A DNA stretch of 64,000 bases from contig CAUSAG010000007.1 of the NCBI GenBank assembly GCA_963529665.1, forward strand, positions 1 to 64,000, written 5' to 3'. The notes under the pieces were generated by a model that did not search any database, was not told the DNA's origin, and was given only the letters and a program-made list of their open reading frames with translations. The number at the start of each line of letters is the position of its first letter. The stretch's first letter is position 1. Positions 47,960 through 55,895 of this stretch are shown piece after piece. This DNA is from Kingella_B sp963529665. Its GTDB lineage: Bacteria > Pseudomonadota > Gammaproteobacteria > Burkholderiales > Neisseriaceae. The translations under genes and the position numbers were made by a program.

Positions 47960-50854
47960 ATGCTCTCCCAAGCCCACGCAACCGTCAAACAACTCATCGC
48001 CCAATTCCAAGCCCACTCATCCCACTACCTCTCGCCCAAATACCAAGAAGCCGAAGTGCGCGCCGACTTTATTGACAAACTCTTCACCGCGCTGGGCTGG
48101 GACGTGGCGCACGATTATCAGAAAAACCCCTACGCCCAAGAAGTCAAAGTGGAAAAAGCCCAACGCCAAGCCGATGCCGCATCGCAAAAACGCGCCGACT
48201 ACGCCTTCTCCCTCGCCCCCGACTACAAAACCGTCCAGTTTTTCGTAGAAGCCAAAAAGCCCAGTTTAACCCTGCGCCAAAACCGCGACGGCTACTTCCA
48301 AACCGCCAAATACGGCTGGAACGCGCAAACAGGCGTATCCATCCTCACCGATTTTGAAGAAATCGTCATCATCGACTGCCGCGCCAAGCCCGACTTTGAC
48401 ACCATCCTGCAAAACGAATTGCGCTACTTCAAATACACCGATCTGCTGCAAGAAGAAAACTTCCATTGGTTCTACTGGCTCTTCTCCCGCGAAGCCGTTG
48501 CCGCAGGCAACCTCGCCCGCTACATCGCCGATTTGCCCAAAGCCAAAGGCAGCGGCAAACAACTGCGCCTGCTCGGCGGACGCTACCTTTCCATCGACGA
48601 CAGCTTTTTAAGCTACATCGACGACATCCGCCTGCACCTTGCCCAAGCCTTCTACCAAAACAACCCCGCGCTCAACTCCTACCAGCTCACCGAAGCCACC
48701 CAGCGCACCATCGACCGCCTTGTGTTTATGCGCTTTTTGGAAGACAAACAAATTGAACCCGAAACCCTGCTCTACAACATCGCCAGCGCAGCCCACCCAT
48801 GGGCAAAATTCATCGCCGAATGCAAACGGCTAGACACCAAATACAACGGCATCGTCTTCAAACCCCACTTCATCGACCAAAACAGCTTTCTCGGCGCAGA
48901 CGAAACCGCCTTCCGCGACATCGCCTCCGACCTAGACCACACCAACACCCCCTACGACTTCAACTACATCCCCGTCCACATCCTCGGCAGCATCTACGAG
49001 CGTTTTTTGGGCAACATCATCGCCATTGACAACGGCAAAGCCGCAATAGAACAAAAGCCCGAAGTGCGCAAAGCAGGCGGCGTGTACTACACCCCAAAAT
49101 ACATCGTGGACTACATCGTAGAAAACACAGTCGGCAAACTCATCGCAGGCAAAAACCCCGACTACATCGCCAAGCTCAAATTTGCCGACATCGCCTGCGG
49201 CAGCGGCAGCTTCCTCATCGGCGTGTACGACTGCCTGCTGGACTACCACAAAAACTACTACAACCGCTATCCCGACAAAGCCAAATCCGCAGGCTGCCAT
49301 TTTGACGAAGCCACAGGCACATGGGTGCTCAGCATCAAACAAAAACAGCGCATCCTGCTCAACAACATCTACGGCGTGGACATAGACCTGCAAGCCACCG
49401 AAGTAACCCAGCTATCCCTGTTTTTAAAACTGCTGGAAGACGAAACCATGGCCAGCGCCAACGATATGCAAGTGCTGTTTGCCGACAAAATCCTGCCTAA
49501 TTTAAGCGGCAACATCTGCTGCGGCAACTCCCTAATCGGCTACGAAATCATGGACATCATGGGCAACGAACTCGCCCAAGACGAAGACATCCGCCGCAAA
49601 ATCAACCCCTTTGATTTTCAGGCTGCCTTTGCCAGCGTATTTGCCGCAGGCGGCTTTGATGCCATAGTGGGCAATCCGCCGTATGTGAAAGTGTCTGATA
49701 AAGAACTGCTGGCTTATTTCAAGCAGCATTTCCAGCATCAGAATTACCAATACGATTTATACCTGCTGTTTTTGGAACGCTATCACGCGCTGCTCAAAGA
49801 AAAAGGGCTGCTCGGCGTAATCGTGCCGAACACATGGTTGCAATCGGTAACGTTCACCAAAATCCGCAAGCATCTGTTGGGCGATTACCACTGGCACAAA
49901 ATCCTACACGGCAAAGAGCATATTTTTGACGCAGTAGTGGACACCCACGTTTTGGTATTTGAAAAAGGCAGCCTGAAAGGCAAAAACCTGTTTGACGTGG
50001 ACATCACCGCAAACCAAACCATCGCGGTTTACCAACAGCTAGACCAAAACGGTTTTGATAAAAATGGCGGCATCATCAACATTCTCGCCAAACCCGAAGC
50101 CACCGCCCTGTTTAAGAAAATTCAGGCTGCCTCAGAAACGCTGGGAAGCTGCTCTATATCCACCGTTGGTGTAAAACCGTTTCAAAAAGGCAAGGGCAAG
50201 CCCAAGCAAACCAAAGAAATCGTTGAAACCAAGCCTTTTGTCAAAGAAAACCAGCCTAAGCCCGCAGGTGCAAACTGGAAACCCTTATTACGCGGCAGCC
50301 TGATGAACCGCTACGAAAACCTGTGGCACGAAGACAGTTGGATACAATACGGCGAATGGCTGGCAGAACCGCGCACGCCGTCATTTTTTGAAGCCAAAGA
50401 AAAAATTGTCGTGCGCCAAACGGGCGACCGTATTATTGCCACCGTTATCGGTAAAGACATCATTTGCCGCGATAATCTGTATATCATTATTGCCCAACAG
50501 CGCAATCACAAATTCCTATTGGGCGTGTTAAACAGCAAACTGGCGAACTTCTGCTATTACCAAATCAATCCTGAGCGCGGCGAAGTGTTGGCACAAGTGA
50601 AAAAAACACACGTTGAGCAAATGCTTATTCCAAAAATCAGTAACGCAACACAACAGACGCTGCACAACGAAATCGTCAAACTGGTGGAACAAATGCTCGC
50701 CGCCCAACCCAAAGCCCGCGCCGCCCTATCCGACAGCGACAAAAACTTCCACGAACGCTTTATCGCCAGCTTGGAGCAACGCATCAACCAAGCCGTGTAC
50801 CAAATCTACGGCTTAACCGCAGACGAAATCGCGCTGGTTGAAGCAGCGGTTTAA
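47960..50854 (+). CDS. Single-chain type IIG restriction-modification enzyme
   Basis: The 964 residues combine both activities. An N-terminal PD-(D/E)xK nuclease has Asp80 and FVEAKK (Glu97, Lys99). A helical connector follows, then an N6-adenine methyltransferase with the SAM site DIACGSGSF (410-418) and the catalytic NPPY (572-575), and a C-terminal target-recognition region (about 660-960; RQTGDRIIATVIGKDIICRDN, TaqI-like specificity). Such enzymes methylate and cut near an asymmetric site without a partner gene. The target cannot be predicted. It contains one or two in-frame DUS copies. Composition is backbone-like, so it is not a very recent arrival. Confidence 0.85.
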   Translation: MLSQAHATVKQLIAQFQAHSSHYLSPKYQEAEVRADFIDKLFTALGWDVAHDYQKNPYAQEVKVEKAQRQADAASQKRADYAFSLAPDYKTVQFFVEAKKPSLTLRQNRDGYFQTAKYGWNAQTGVSILTDFEEIVIIDCRAKPDFDTILQNELRYFKYTDLLQEENFHWFYWLFSREAVAAGNLARYIADLPKAKGSGKQLRLLGGRYLSIDDSFLSYIDDIRLHLAQAFYQNNPALNSYQLTEATQRTIDRLVFMRFLEDKQIEPETLLYNIASAAHPWAKFIAECKRLDTKYNGIVFKPHFIDQNSFLGADETAFRDIASDLDHTNTPYDFNYIPVHILGSIYERFLGNIIAIDNGKAAIEQKPEVRKAGGVYYTPKYIVDYIVENTVGKLIAGKNPDYIAKLKFADIACGSGSFLIGVYDCLLDYHKNYYNRYPDKAKSAGCHFDEATGTWVLSIKQKQRILLNNIYGVDIDLQATEVTQLSLFLKLLEDETMASANDMQVLFADKILPNLSGNICCGNSLIGYEIMDIMGNELAQDEDIRRKINPFDFQAAFASVFAAGGFDAIVGNPPYVKVSDKELLAYFKQHFQHQNYQYDLYLLFLERYHALLKEKGLLGVIVPNTWLQSVTFTKIRKHLLGDYHWHKILHGKEHIFDAVVDTHVLVFEKGSLKGKNLFDVDITANQTIAVYQQLDQNGFDKNGGIINILAKPEATALFKKIQAASETLGSCSISTVGVKPFQKGKGKPKQTKEIVETKPFVKENQPKPAGANWKPLLRGSLMNRYENLWHEDSWIQYGEWLAEPRTPSFFEAKEKIVVRQTGDRIIATVIGKDIICRDNLYIIIAQQRNHKFLLGVLNSKLANFCYYQINPERGEVLAQVKKTHVEQMLIPKISNATQQTLHNEIVKLVEQMLAAQPKARAALSDSDKNFHERFIASLEQRINQAVYQIYGLTADEIALVEAAV

Positions 50855-50966
50855 TGCGCAAAGGCAGCCTGAAACACATTTCGTATTTTCAGGCTGCCTC
50901 AGTTACCACACCCCAAAGGCAGCCTGAAACAAAGTTCAGCGTAGCTAAAACACAAAAGGAGTAAAC

Positions 50967-51146
50967 ATGGCATTTTTTATCAAATGGTTTTTACTTTATT
51001 CCAGCAGCTTTATCGCGCTGGCGATGCTGGGGGATTGGTTTGACGGCGTGCCGTTTGACACCAAGCCGCGTTTATTACAATGCGCCGCAGCGGGCTTGCT
51101 GCTGACTTTGTTGCGATGTTGGCATCCCGATGTCATCTTTATTTAA
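50967..51146 (+). CDS. Small membrane protein (59 residues)
   Basis: An ATG at 50967, 5 bases after AAAGGAG, opens a 59-residue frame with two hydrophobic stretches: MAFFIKWFLLYSSSFIALAML and a second around LLQCAAAGLLLTLL. The tail is short. It is preceded by a DUS and companion repeat and followed by a terminator. The function is unknown. Confidence 0.6.
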   Translation: MAFFIKWFLLYSSSFIALAMLGDWFDGVPFDTKPRLLQCAAAGLLLTLLRCWHPDVIFI

Positions 51147-51205
51147 GCCAACGCATCAGGCAGCCTGAAACGCCATCCAGCATTATCCGTACTCCCAAAA
51201 AACAA

Positions 51206-51238
51206 AAAAACCGTGCCCCAACGCACGGTTTTTTTGCA
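51206..51238. terminator. Rho-independent terminator
   Basis: AAAAAACCGTGC and GCACGGTTTTTTT pair around CCCAAC, between two convergent genes. Confidence 0.85.
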
Positions 51239-51284
51239 CACCCCATTTTCAGGCTGCCACATGGTTTTCAGGCTGTCCTAACGG

Positions 51285-52700
51285 CTATTTCTCATGATAC
51301 TCATGCACTTCATAATCATAAACCACCGCCTTGCCCGCGCGCACTTTCGCCAAATAATCGTCGTACACCGCCTTAATCTCGCCGCGCAGCAAAAACAGCG
51401 CAATCAAGTTGGGAATCACCATAAAGCCGTTAAACATATCCGACAAATCCCACACCAAATCCACCTTGCCCAGCGTGCCCAGCACAATCGCCAGCAGCAC
51501 CAAGCCACGGTAGACATTCAGCCCCTTGCCCTTAAACAAAAAGCGCACATTGGATTCGCCAAAATAATACCAGCCGATAATCGTGGTAAAGGCAAAAAAG
51601 GTCAGGCACACCGCCAGCAGCCCCGCGCCCCAGCCGCCAAATGCCATGCTAAACGCCTGTTGCGTAACTGCCGCGCCGTTCAAGCCCAGCGTGTTTGCGC
51701 CCGTGAGCAAGATGATGAGCGCGGTTGCCGTGCACACCAAAATGGTGTCAATAAACACGCCCACAAACGCCGCCATGCCTTGCAGCGCGGGATGCGCCAC
51801 ATTGGCGGTGGCGTGCGCGTGCGGGGTGGAGCCCATGCCCGCTTCGTTGGAAAACAAGCCCCGCGCCACGCCATAGCGCACGGCTTCTTTCATGCCGATG
51901 CCTGCCGCGCCGCCCAGCACCGCTTGCGGGTTAAAGGCAGCCTGAAAAATATGGCTTATCATGGCGATGGCGTAGTCGGCATATTGGAATAGGATAAAAA
52001 TCGCGCACAGGATGTAAATCACCGCCATAAACGGCACAACAAACTGGGCAAAATTGGCGATGCGGTTGATGCCGCCGATAAAAATCGCCCCCGCTGCTGC
52101 CGCCAGCACCAAGCCCACGGCGATTTCAGGCAGCCCAAACGCCAGATGGATTGCGCCCGCAATGGAGTTCGCCTGCGTGGCGTTGCCAATAAAACCCAGC
52201 GCGATAATCAGCGCGATGGAAAAAAAGCCCGACAAAAACCGCGCCTTGCCGCGCCCGATTTTTTTGGTCAAACCGTGCGTGATGTAAAACGCGGGGCCGC
52301 CGATGTATTTGCCGTGGCTGATGACGCGGTATTTTTGCGCCAAAACGGCTTCGGCAAAAATTGTGCCCATGCCCAAAAAGGCGGACACCCACATCCAAAA
52401 AATCGCGCCCGGCCCGCCCGACACAATCGCCGTTGCCACGCCCGCCACGTTGCCCGTGCCGATTTGCGCTGAAATCGCCACCGCCAAGGCTTGAAACTGC
52501 GACAGCGACTGCGCATCTTTTTCTTTCTTGGCAAACAAGCCGCCGAACACCGATTTAAACGCCGCGCCAAACTTGGTGATTTGCGGCGCGCCAAGGTAAA
52601 CGGTGAAAAACAGCCCGATGCCGATAAGCGCGTAAATCAGCAGATAGCTCCACAGCGCGGTGTTGATGGCGCCGATGATGTTTGATAGTGATGCTTCCAT
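51285..52700 (-). CDS. Alanine/glycine:sodium symporter (AgcS family)
   Basis: This 471-residue transporter has about 11 membrane helices. The family signature GTGNVAGVATAIVSGGPGAIFWMWVSAFLGMGT lies around 81-113, with AVRYGVARGLFSNEAGMGSTPHAHA (about 270-294) typical of AlsT/AgcS. It imports alanine or glycine with Na+. It is a single gene. Confidence 0.92.
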   Translation of the reverse strand: MEASLSNIIGAINTALWSYLLIYALIGIGLFFTVYLGAPQITKFGAAFKSVFGGLFAKKEKDAQSLSQFQALAVAISAQIGTGNVAGVATAIVSGGPGAIFWMWVSAFLGMGTIFAEAVLAQKYRVISHGKYIGGPAFYITHGLTKKIGRGKARFLSGFFSIALIIALGFIGNATQANSIAGAIHLAFGLPEIAVGLVLAAAAGAIFIGGINRIANFAQFVVPFMAVIYILCAIFILFQYADYAIAMISHIFQAAFNPQAVLGGAAGIGMKEAVRYGVARGLFSNEAGMGSTPHAHATANVAHPALQGMAAFVGVFIDTILVCTATALIILLTGANTLGLNGAAVTQQAFSMAFGGWGAGLLAVCLTFFAFTTIIGWYYFGESNVRFLFKGKGLNVYRGLVLLAIVLGTLGKVDLVWDLSDMFNGFMVIPNLIALFLLRGEIKAVYDDYLAKVRAGKAVVYDYEVHEYHEK

Positions 52701-53218
52701 GTTAAGAATTGTTTGTTTGCTAAAAAAGGGGCGGATGATACCCGAAACGGCGGGGGATTTGAAATTGAGTTACAGGGGGATGGGGGTGGGGTGTGTAGGA
52801 TGGGAGAAGGCAGCCTGAAAAAGTAAAGACGTTTGGTGTTCTGTCAAACATTTTTTTGTTGAACAGATTAGTTTTCAGGCTGCCTTGGATGTGGGTGGTA
52901 GAGTGGGCAACTTGTTGCCCACCTGTAATGTTTGGCACATGGTGGGCAACAAGTTGCCCACCCTACGATGTGCTATTTGGCAGCGAGCCGCCGCGCCATT
53001 TGTGGCAGCCTGAAAAACTGTTTGTGCTTTTCAGGCTGCCTTTGCAATGCCCAAAGGCAGCCTGAAATGCTTGCGCCACAGCAACGCAAAGAGTGGGTAT
53101 GGCGGCGATACGCCATGTTCTGTTTCAGGCTGCGCACATGGTTGAAGCAGCCTGAAACCCCATCCACCCAACAAAAACCGCTTGGCACACCACCAAACGG
53201 TTTTGTTTTCAGGCTGCA
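52701..53218. other. Gene-free repeat-rich region
   Basis: The 518 bases hold several DUS copies, the GTGGGCAACTTGTTGCCCAC palindrome pair (52898-52966) and a GCAGCGAGCCGCCGCGCCA-type repeat at about 52981-53000. Short ORFs here consist of repeat sequence. I see no gene. Confidence 0.6.
52898..52966. repeat. Nested palindromic repeat (GTGGGCAAC type)
   Basis: Two self-complementary cores (52903-52923 and 52941-52962) are also inverse to each other, and the outer ends are GTAG and CTAC. The unit can form one long or two small hairpins, with the same overall design as 38988-39062. Confidence 0.65.
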
Positions 53219-53827
53219 TCATCCCACCCGCGCCAACACCGTTGCCACAATCTCGTCTTCATCATCCAGCAGCGTCAGCAAATCCAAATCTTCCGCGCGG
53301 ATTAAGCCACGCGCTGCCAACTGCGCGTTCAGCCAATCCAGCAAGCCCTGCCAAAAAGCGCGTCCCACCAAAATAATCGGCTTCGCCGCCACCTTGCGCG
53401 TTTGCATTTGCGCCAGCGTGTCAAACAGCTCGTCCAGCGTGCCCAAGCCGCCTGCAAACACGATAAACGCTTGCGAATAGCGCACAAACGCCGATTTGCG
53501 CGAAGCAAAATATTGAAATTGCAGCGATAAATCTTGATACGGATTGGCGTGCTGCTCGTGCGGCAGTGCGATATTCAGCCCCACCGCCGCGCTTTTGCCT
53601 GCGTGCGCGCCCTTGTTTGCCGCTTCCATAATGCTCGGGCCGCCGCCCGACAGCACCGCAAAGCCCGCATCCGACAGCCGCCGAGCCACGCGCTCCGCCA
53701 GCGCGTATTCGGGCGCAGTCGTGGGCAGGCGCGCACTGCCAAAAATGCTGATGGCGGGGCAAACATCGGGCAAACGCGCATCGGCGATTTGCCATTCTTG
53801 GGCGATTTGGGGCAAGGAGCTGGTCAT
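53219..53827 (-). CDS. LOG family phosphoribohydrolase-like protein
   Basis: The protein has 202 residues with a Rossmann-like fold: ISIFGSARLP, VLSGGGPSIMEAANKGAHAGKSAAVGLNIALPHEQ (about 62-96), and the nucleotide site VFAGGLGTLDELFDTL (PGGxGTxxE-like, about 123-138). LOG proteins cleave nucleoside monophosphates. The start at 53827 is chosen and 53839 is possible. Confidence 0.85.
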   Translation of the reverse strand: MTSSLPQIAQEWQIADARLPDVCPAISIFGSARLPTTAPEYALAERVARRLSDAGFAVLSGGGPSIMEAANKGAHAGKSAAVGLNIALPHEQHANPYQDLSLQFQYFASRKSAFVRYSQAFIVFAGGLGTLDELFDTLAQMQTRKVAAKPIILVGRAFWQGLLDWLNAQLAARGLIRAEDLDLLTLLDDEDEIVATVLARVG

Positions 53828-53915
53828 AATCTTGTGCATAAAAAAGGGCGCATTGTAGCGCGTTTTGCGGTTTCAGGCTGCCTAACTGCTGCGGATTAGG
53901 CAGCCTGAAAACGCC

Positions 53916-54116
53916 CTACCGCCCATACATATCCGCAATCCATTTCACCTGCTCATCGGTAAACGCCTGCTCGCCCAGCTTGGCAGACACGGCAAATTCG
54001 CCGCTCAACCCCTGCTGCGTGCGCGCCTGCTGCCAGCCTTGCAGTCGTTGCTCGGCGGTTAAATCGTGTTTGATTTGGTGGATGGTTTGCGCGGCTTTTT
54101 GGCTTGAGGAAGACAT
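53916..54116 (-). CDS. Small helical protein, unknown
   Basis: These 66 residues are helix-rich and glutamine-rich, with KHDLTAEQRLQGWQQARTQQGLSGEFAVSAKLGEQAFTDEQVKWIADMYG-like content. A pattern such as T-x-E-Q-x-x-W-I near the end is seen in small antitoxin-like or ribosome-associated proteins. No partner toxin is adjacent. The function is unknown. Confidence 0.5.
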   Translation of the reverse strand: MSSSSQKAAQTIHQIKHDLTAEQRLQGWQQARTQQGLSGEFAVSAKLGEQAFTDEQVKWIADMYGR

Positions 54117-54159
54117 TTTGGGTACTCCGTTTTGGGGTTGAATGGCGTTTCAGGCTGCC

Positions 54160-54669
54160 TTAAAACAGCACTTCTTCCAGCAATACGCAGTAATCAAACG
54201 GCTTGCTGACAAACAGCCGCTCGTCGCCGCGCGGATAATAGGCGATGTTGTAGGTATGCTGCTTGTAGATCACATCATCATCAAAGCCCGTGGGCATGCG
54301 CCCGTTGATGCGAAGCTGCGCGGTTTGCCCGCTATGCAAATCAAACAAATGACGGCGCGGGCGGATGGGCAGACCATGCACGCCTTGTTCATCGGCAAAC
54401 CAAACGTTCAGCGTTTGGTTTTTTTCGCTAAAACGCAAGCCGTTGAGCAGTTGCGGCAAGCCCGAAAGCGGTTTGAATTGGCTGCCTTTGTCGTCAAAAC
54501 CGCTGGCATCGCGTGCGTAAAAATTTTGCTGGTGGATGCCGCCAAACGGGCTGTCCAGCCATGCGCTGGGCAGGGGCAGCGCGCGTGGCAGGCGGTTGCG
54601 GATGGTGGCGCAGGCCGGGTTGTGCGCTTTGGGCTGCCATTGGATTTGGATGATTTGCAGGGTGAGCAT
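54160..54669 (-). CDS. Hypothetical protein, unknown
   Basis: This 169-residue soluble protein is rich in aromatic residues and prolines. It has GLPIRPRRHLFDLHSGQTAQLRINGRMPTGFDDDVIYKQH in the middle and FDYCVLLEEVLF at the end. There is no signal peptide or membrane segment. It may share a transcript with the GNAT gene upstream, 59 bases away. I do not recognise the family. Confidence 0.55.
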   Translation of the reverse strand: MLTLQIIQIQWQPKAHNPACATIRNRLPRALPLPSAWLDSPFGGIHQQNFYARDASGFDDKGSQFKPLSGLPQLLNGLRFSEKNQTLNVWFADEQGVHGLPIRPRRHLFDLHSGQTAQLRINGRMPTGFDDDVIYKQHTYNIAYYPRGDERLFVSKPFDYCVLLEEVLF

Positions 54670-54728
54670 GGTTTGTCCTTATATTGGGCGATGGGGTTTC
54701 AGGCTGCCTGAACTGTTTTCAGGCTGCC

Positions 54729-55373
54729 TTACAGCCCCAATTTCTGCACCAACGCCACCTTCACCCCCGCCCATTCCTCGCGCAGCATGCTGTACGCCAC
54801 CGTATCGCGCAGCGTGCCGTCTTTGCGGATTTTGTGGCAGCGCAACACGCCGTCTTTTTTTGCGCCCAAGCGTTCAATCGCCGCCTGCGAGCGCGTGTTC
54901 AGGCTGTCGGTTTCCCAGCACACCACGCGGCAGCCAAGCGTGTCAAAGGCGTGCGACAGCAGCAGATATTTGCAAGTGGTGTTGATGCGCGTGCGCCATG
55001 CCGATTGGCGATACCAAGTGTAGCCAATGTACACGCGGCGGATGTCGGCATCGGGCTGGTAAAACGCGGTTGTGCCCACGACTTCGCCTGTGGTTTCGTC
55101 CACTACGGCAAACGCCATGCGCGTGTTTAAGGCAGCCTGAATATAGTGCGCCACATCCTCGGGCGCGGGCGCAGTAGTAACCAACATTTTCCAAAGCTCG
55201 CCATCTTGCACCGCTTGGCGCAAGCCCGCTTCGTGTTGCCGCGTAAGCGGTTCTAGGCGGACTTGGTTGACGGATAGCGTAACGGGGGCGAGGAATTTTT
55301 GCATAAACGTAAGCGTTTCCAGCGGCGCGGGGTTGAGGGCGGTTAGCTCGTTTGGGCGAAAAGGATTTTGCAT
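54729..55373 (-). CDS. GNAT family N-acetyltransferase (RimJ/RimL-like)
   Basis: The protein has 214 residues. The GNAT core runs from VRLEPLTRQHEAGL (about 37) through AFAVVDETTGEVVGTTAFY, YIGYTWYRQSAWRTRINTTCKYLLLSHAF and SQAAIERLGAKKDGVLR, the pattern of the RimJ/RimL group that acetylates protein N-termini or amines. Ribosome-binding site AAGGAG precedes the ATG at 55373. Confidence 0.82.
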   Translation of the reverse strand: MQNPFRPNELTALNPAPLETLTFMQKFLAPVTLSVNQVRLEPLTRQHEAGLRQAVQDGELWKMLVTTAPAPEDVAHYIQAALNTRMAFAVVDETTGEVVGTTAFYQPDADIRRVYIGYTWYRQSAWRTRINTTCKYLLLSHAFDTLGCRVVCWETDSLNTRSQAAIERLGAKKDGVLRCHKIRKDGTLRDTVAYSMLREEWAGVKVALVQKLGL

Positions 55374-55652
55374 GATTGCTCCTTATGTTGATGTGTCGTT
55401 TCTGTTGTTTTATCGGTTTTCAGGCTGCCTTATTGTTAAGCTGTGTTAGCCAAATGGCAAACCGATTAAGCGTTTTCAGGCTGCCTATGCCCTAACCATA
55501 CCATTTTCCCCTTGATTTCACATTATAAATTTGTGCTTGTTCCCCCGTAAACAAACGTAAAACCGCGCCACGAAATTAAATTACACCTTCATAATGCCCC
55601 GCAGCGCAACTTCGGTTGTGCTGTTTTTTTAATACATACAGGAGTTTATATT

Positions 55653-55793
55653 ATGAAAAAATCTGCCTTGCTTGCCGTGTTGACCGCCATCGCGCTTTCT
55701 GCTTGTTCCTCTTTTAGCTCAAAAGACAAAGCCGCTGAAAGCAACGCCCCCGAGGTAACCGCTCCCGCAGCAGAAACTCCTGTGGCACAATAA
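55653..55793 (+). CDS. Very small lipoprotein (46 residues)
   Basis: An ATG at 55653, 8 bases after CAGGAG, encodes a 46-residue frame. It starts MKKSALLAVLTAIALSAC (lipobox, Cys at 18) and has a short Ala/Glu/Pro-rich mature tail. It was probably missed by gene callers because of its size. A DUS hairpin follows, then the valS promoter. Confidence 0.7.
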   Translation: MKKSALLAVLTAIALSACSSFSSKDKAAESNAPEVTAPAAETPVAQ

Positions 55794-55838
55794 TCGCTTC
55801 ACGCAAACGCCGCACGCAGCCTGAAAACCAATCCACGG

Positions 55839-55862
55839 TTTTCAGGCTGCTTTTGTTATAAT
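55839..55862 (+). promoter_or_regulatory. Probable valS promoter adjoining a DUS
   Basis: TTTTCA of an inverted DUS (55839-55844), 12 bases, then a perfect TATAAT (55857-55862), 33 bases before the valS ATG. The layout is the same as that before hrpA. Confidence 0.45.
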
Positions 55863-55895
55863 CTCGCCCTTTTCAACACAACAAAATCAAACATC

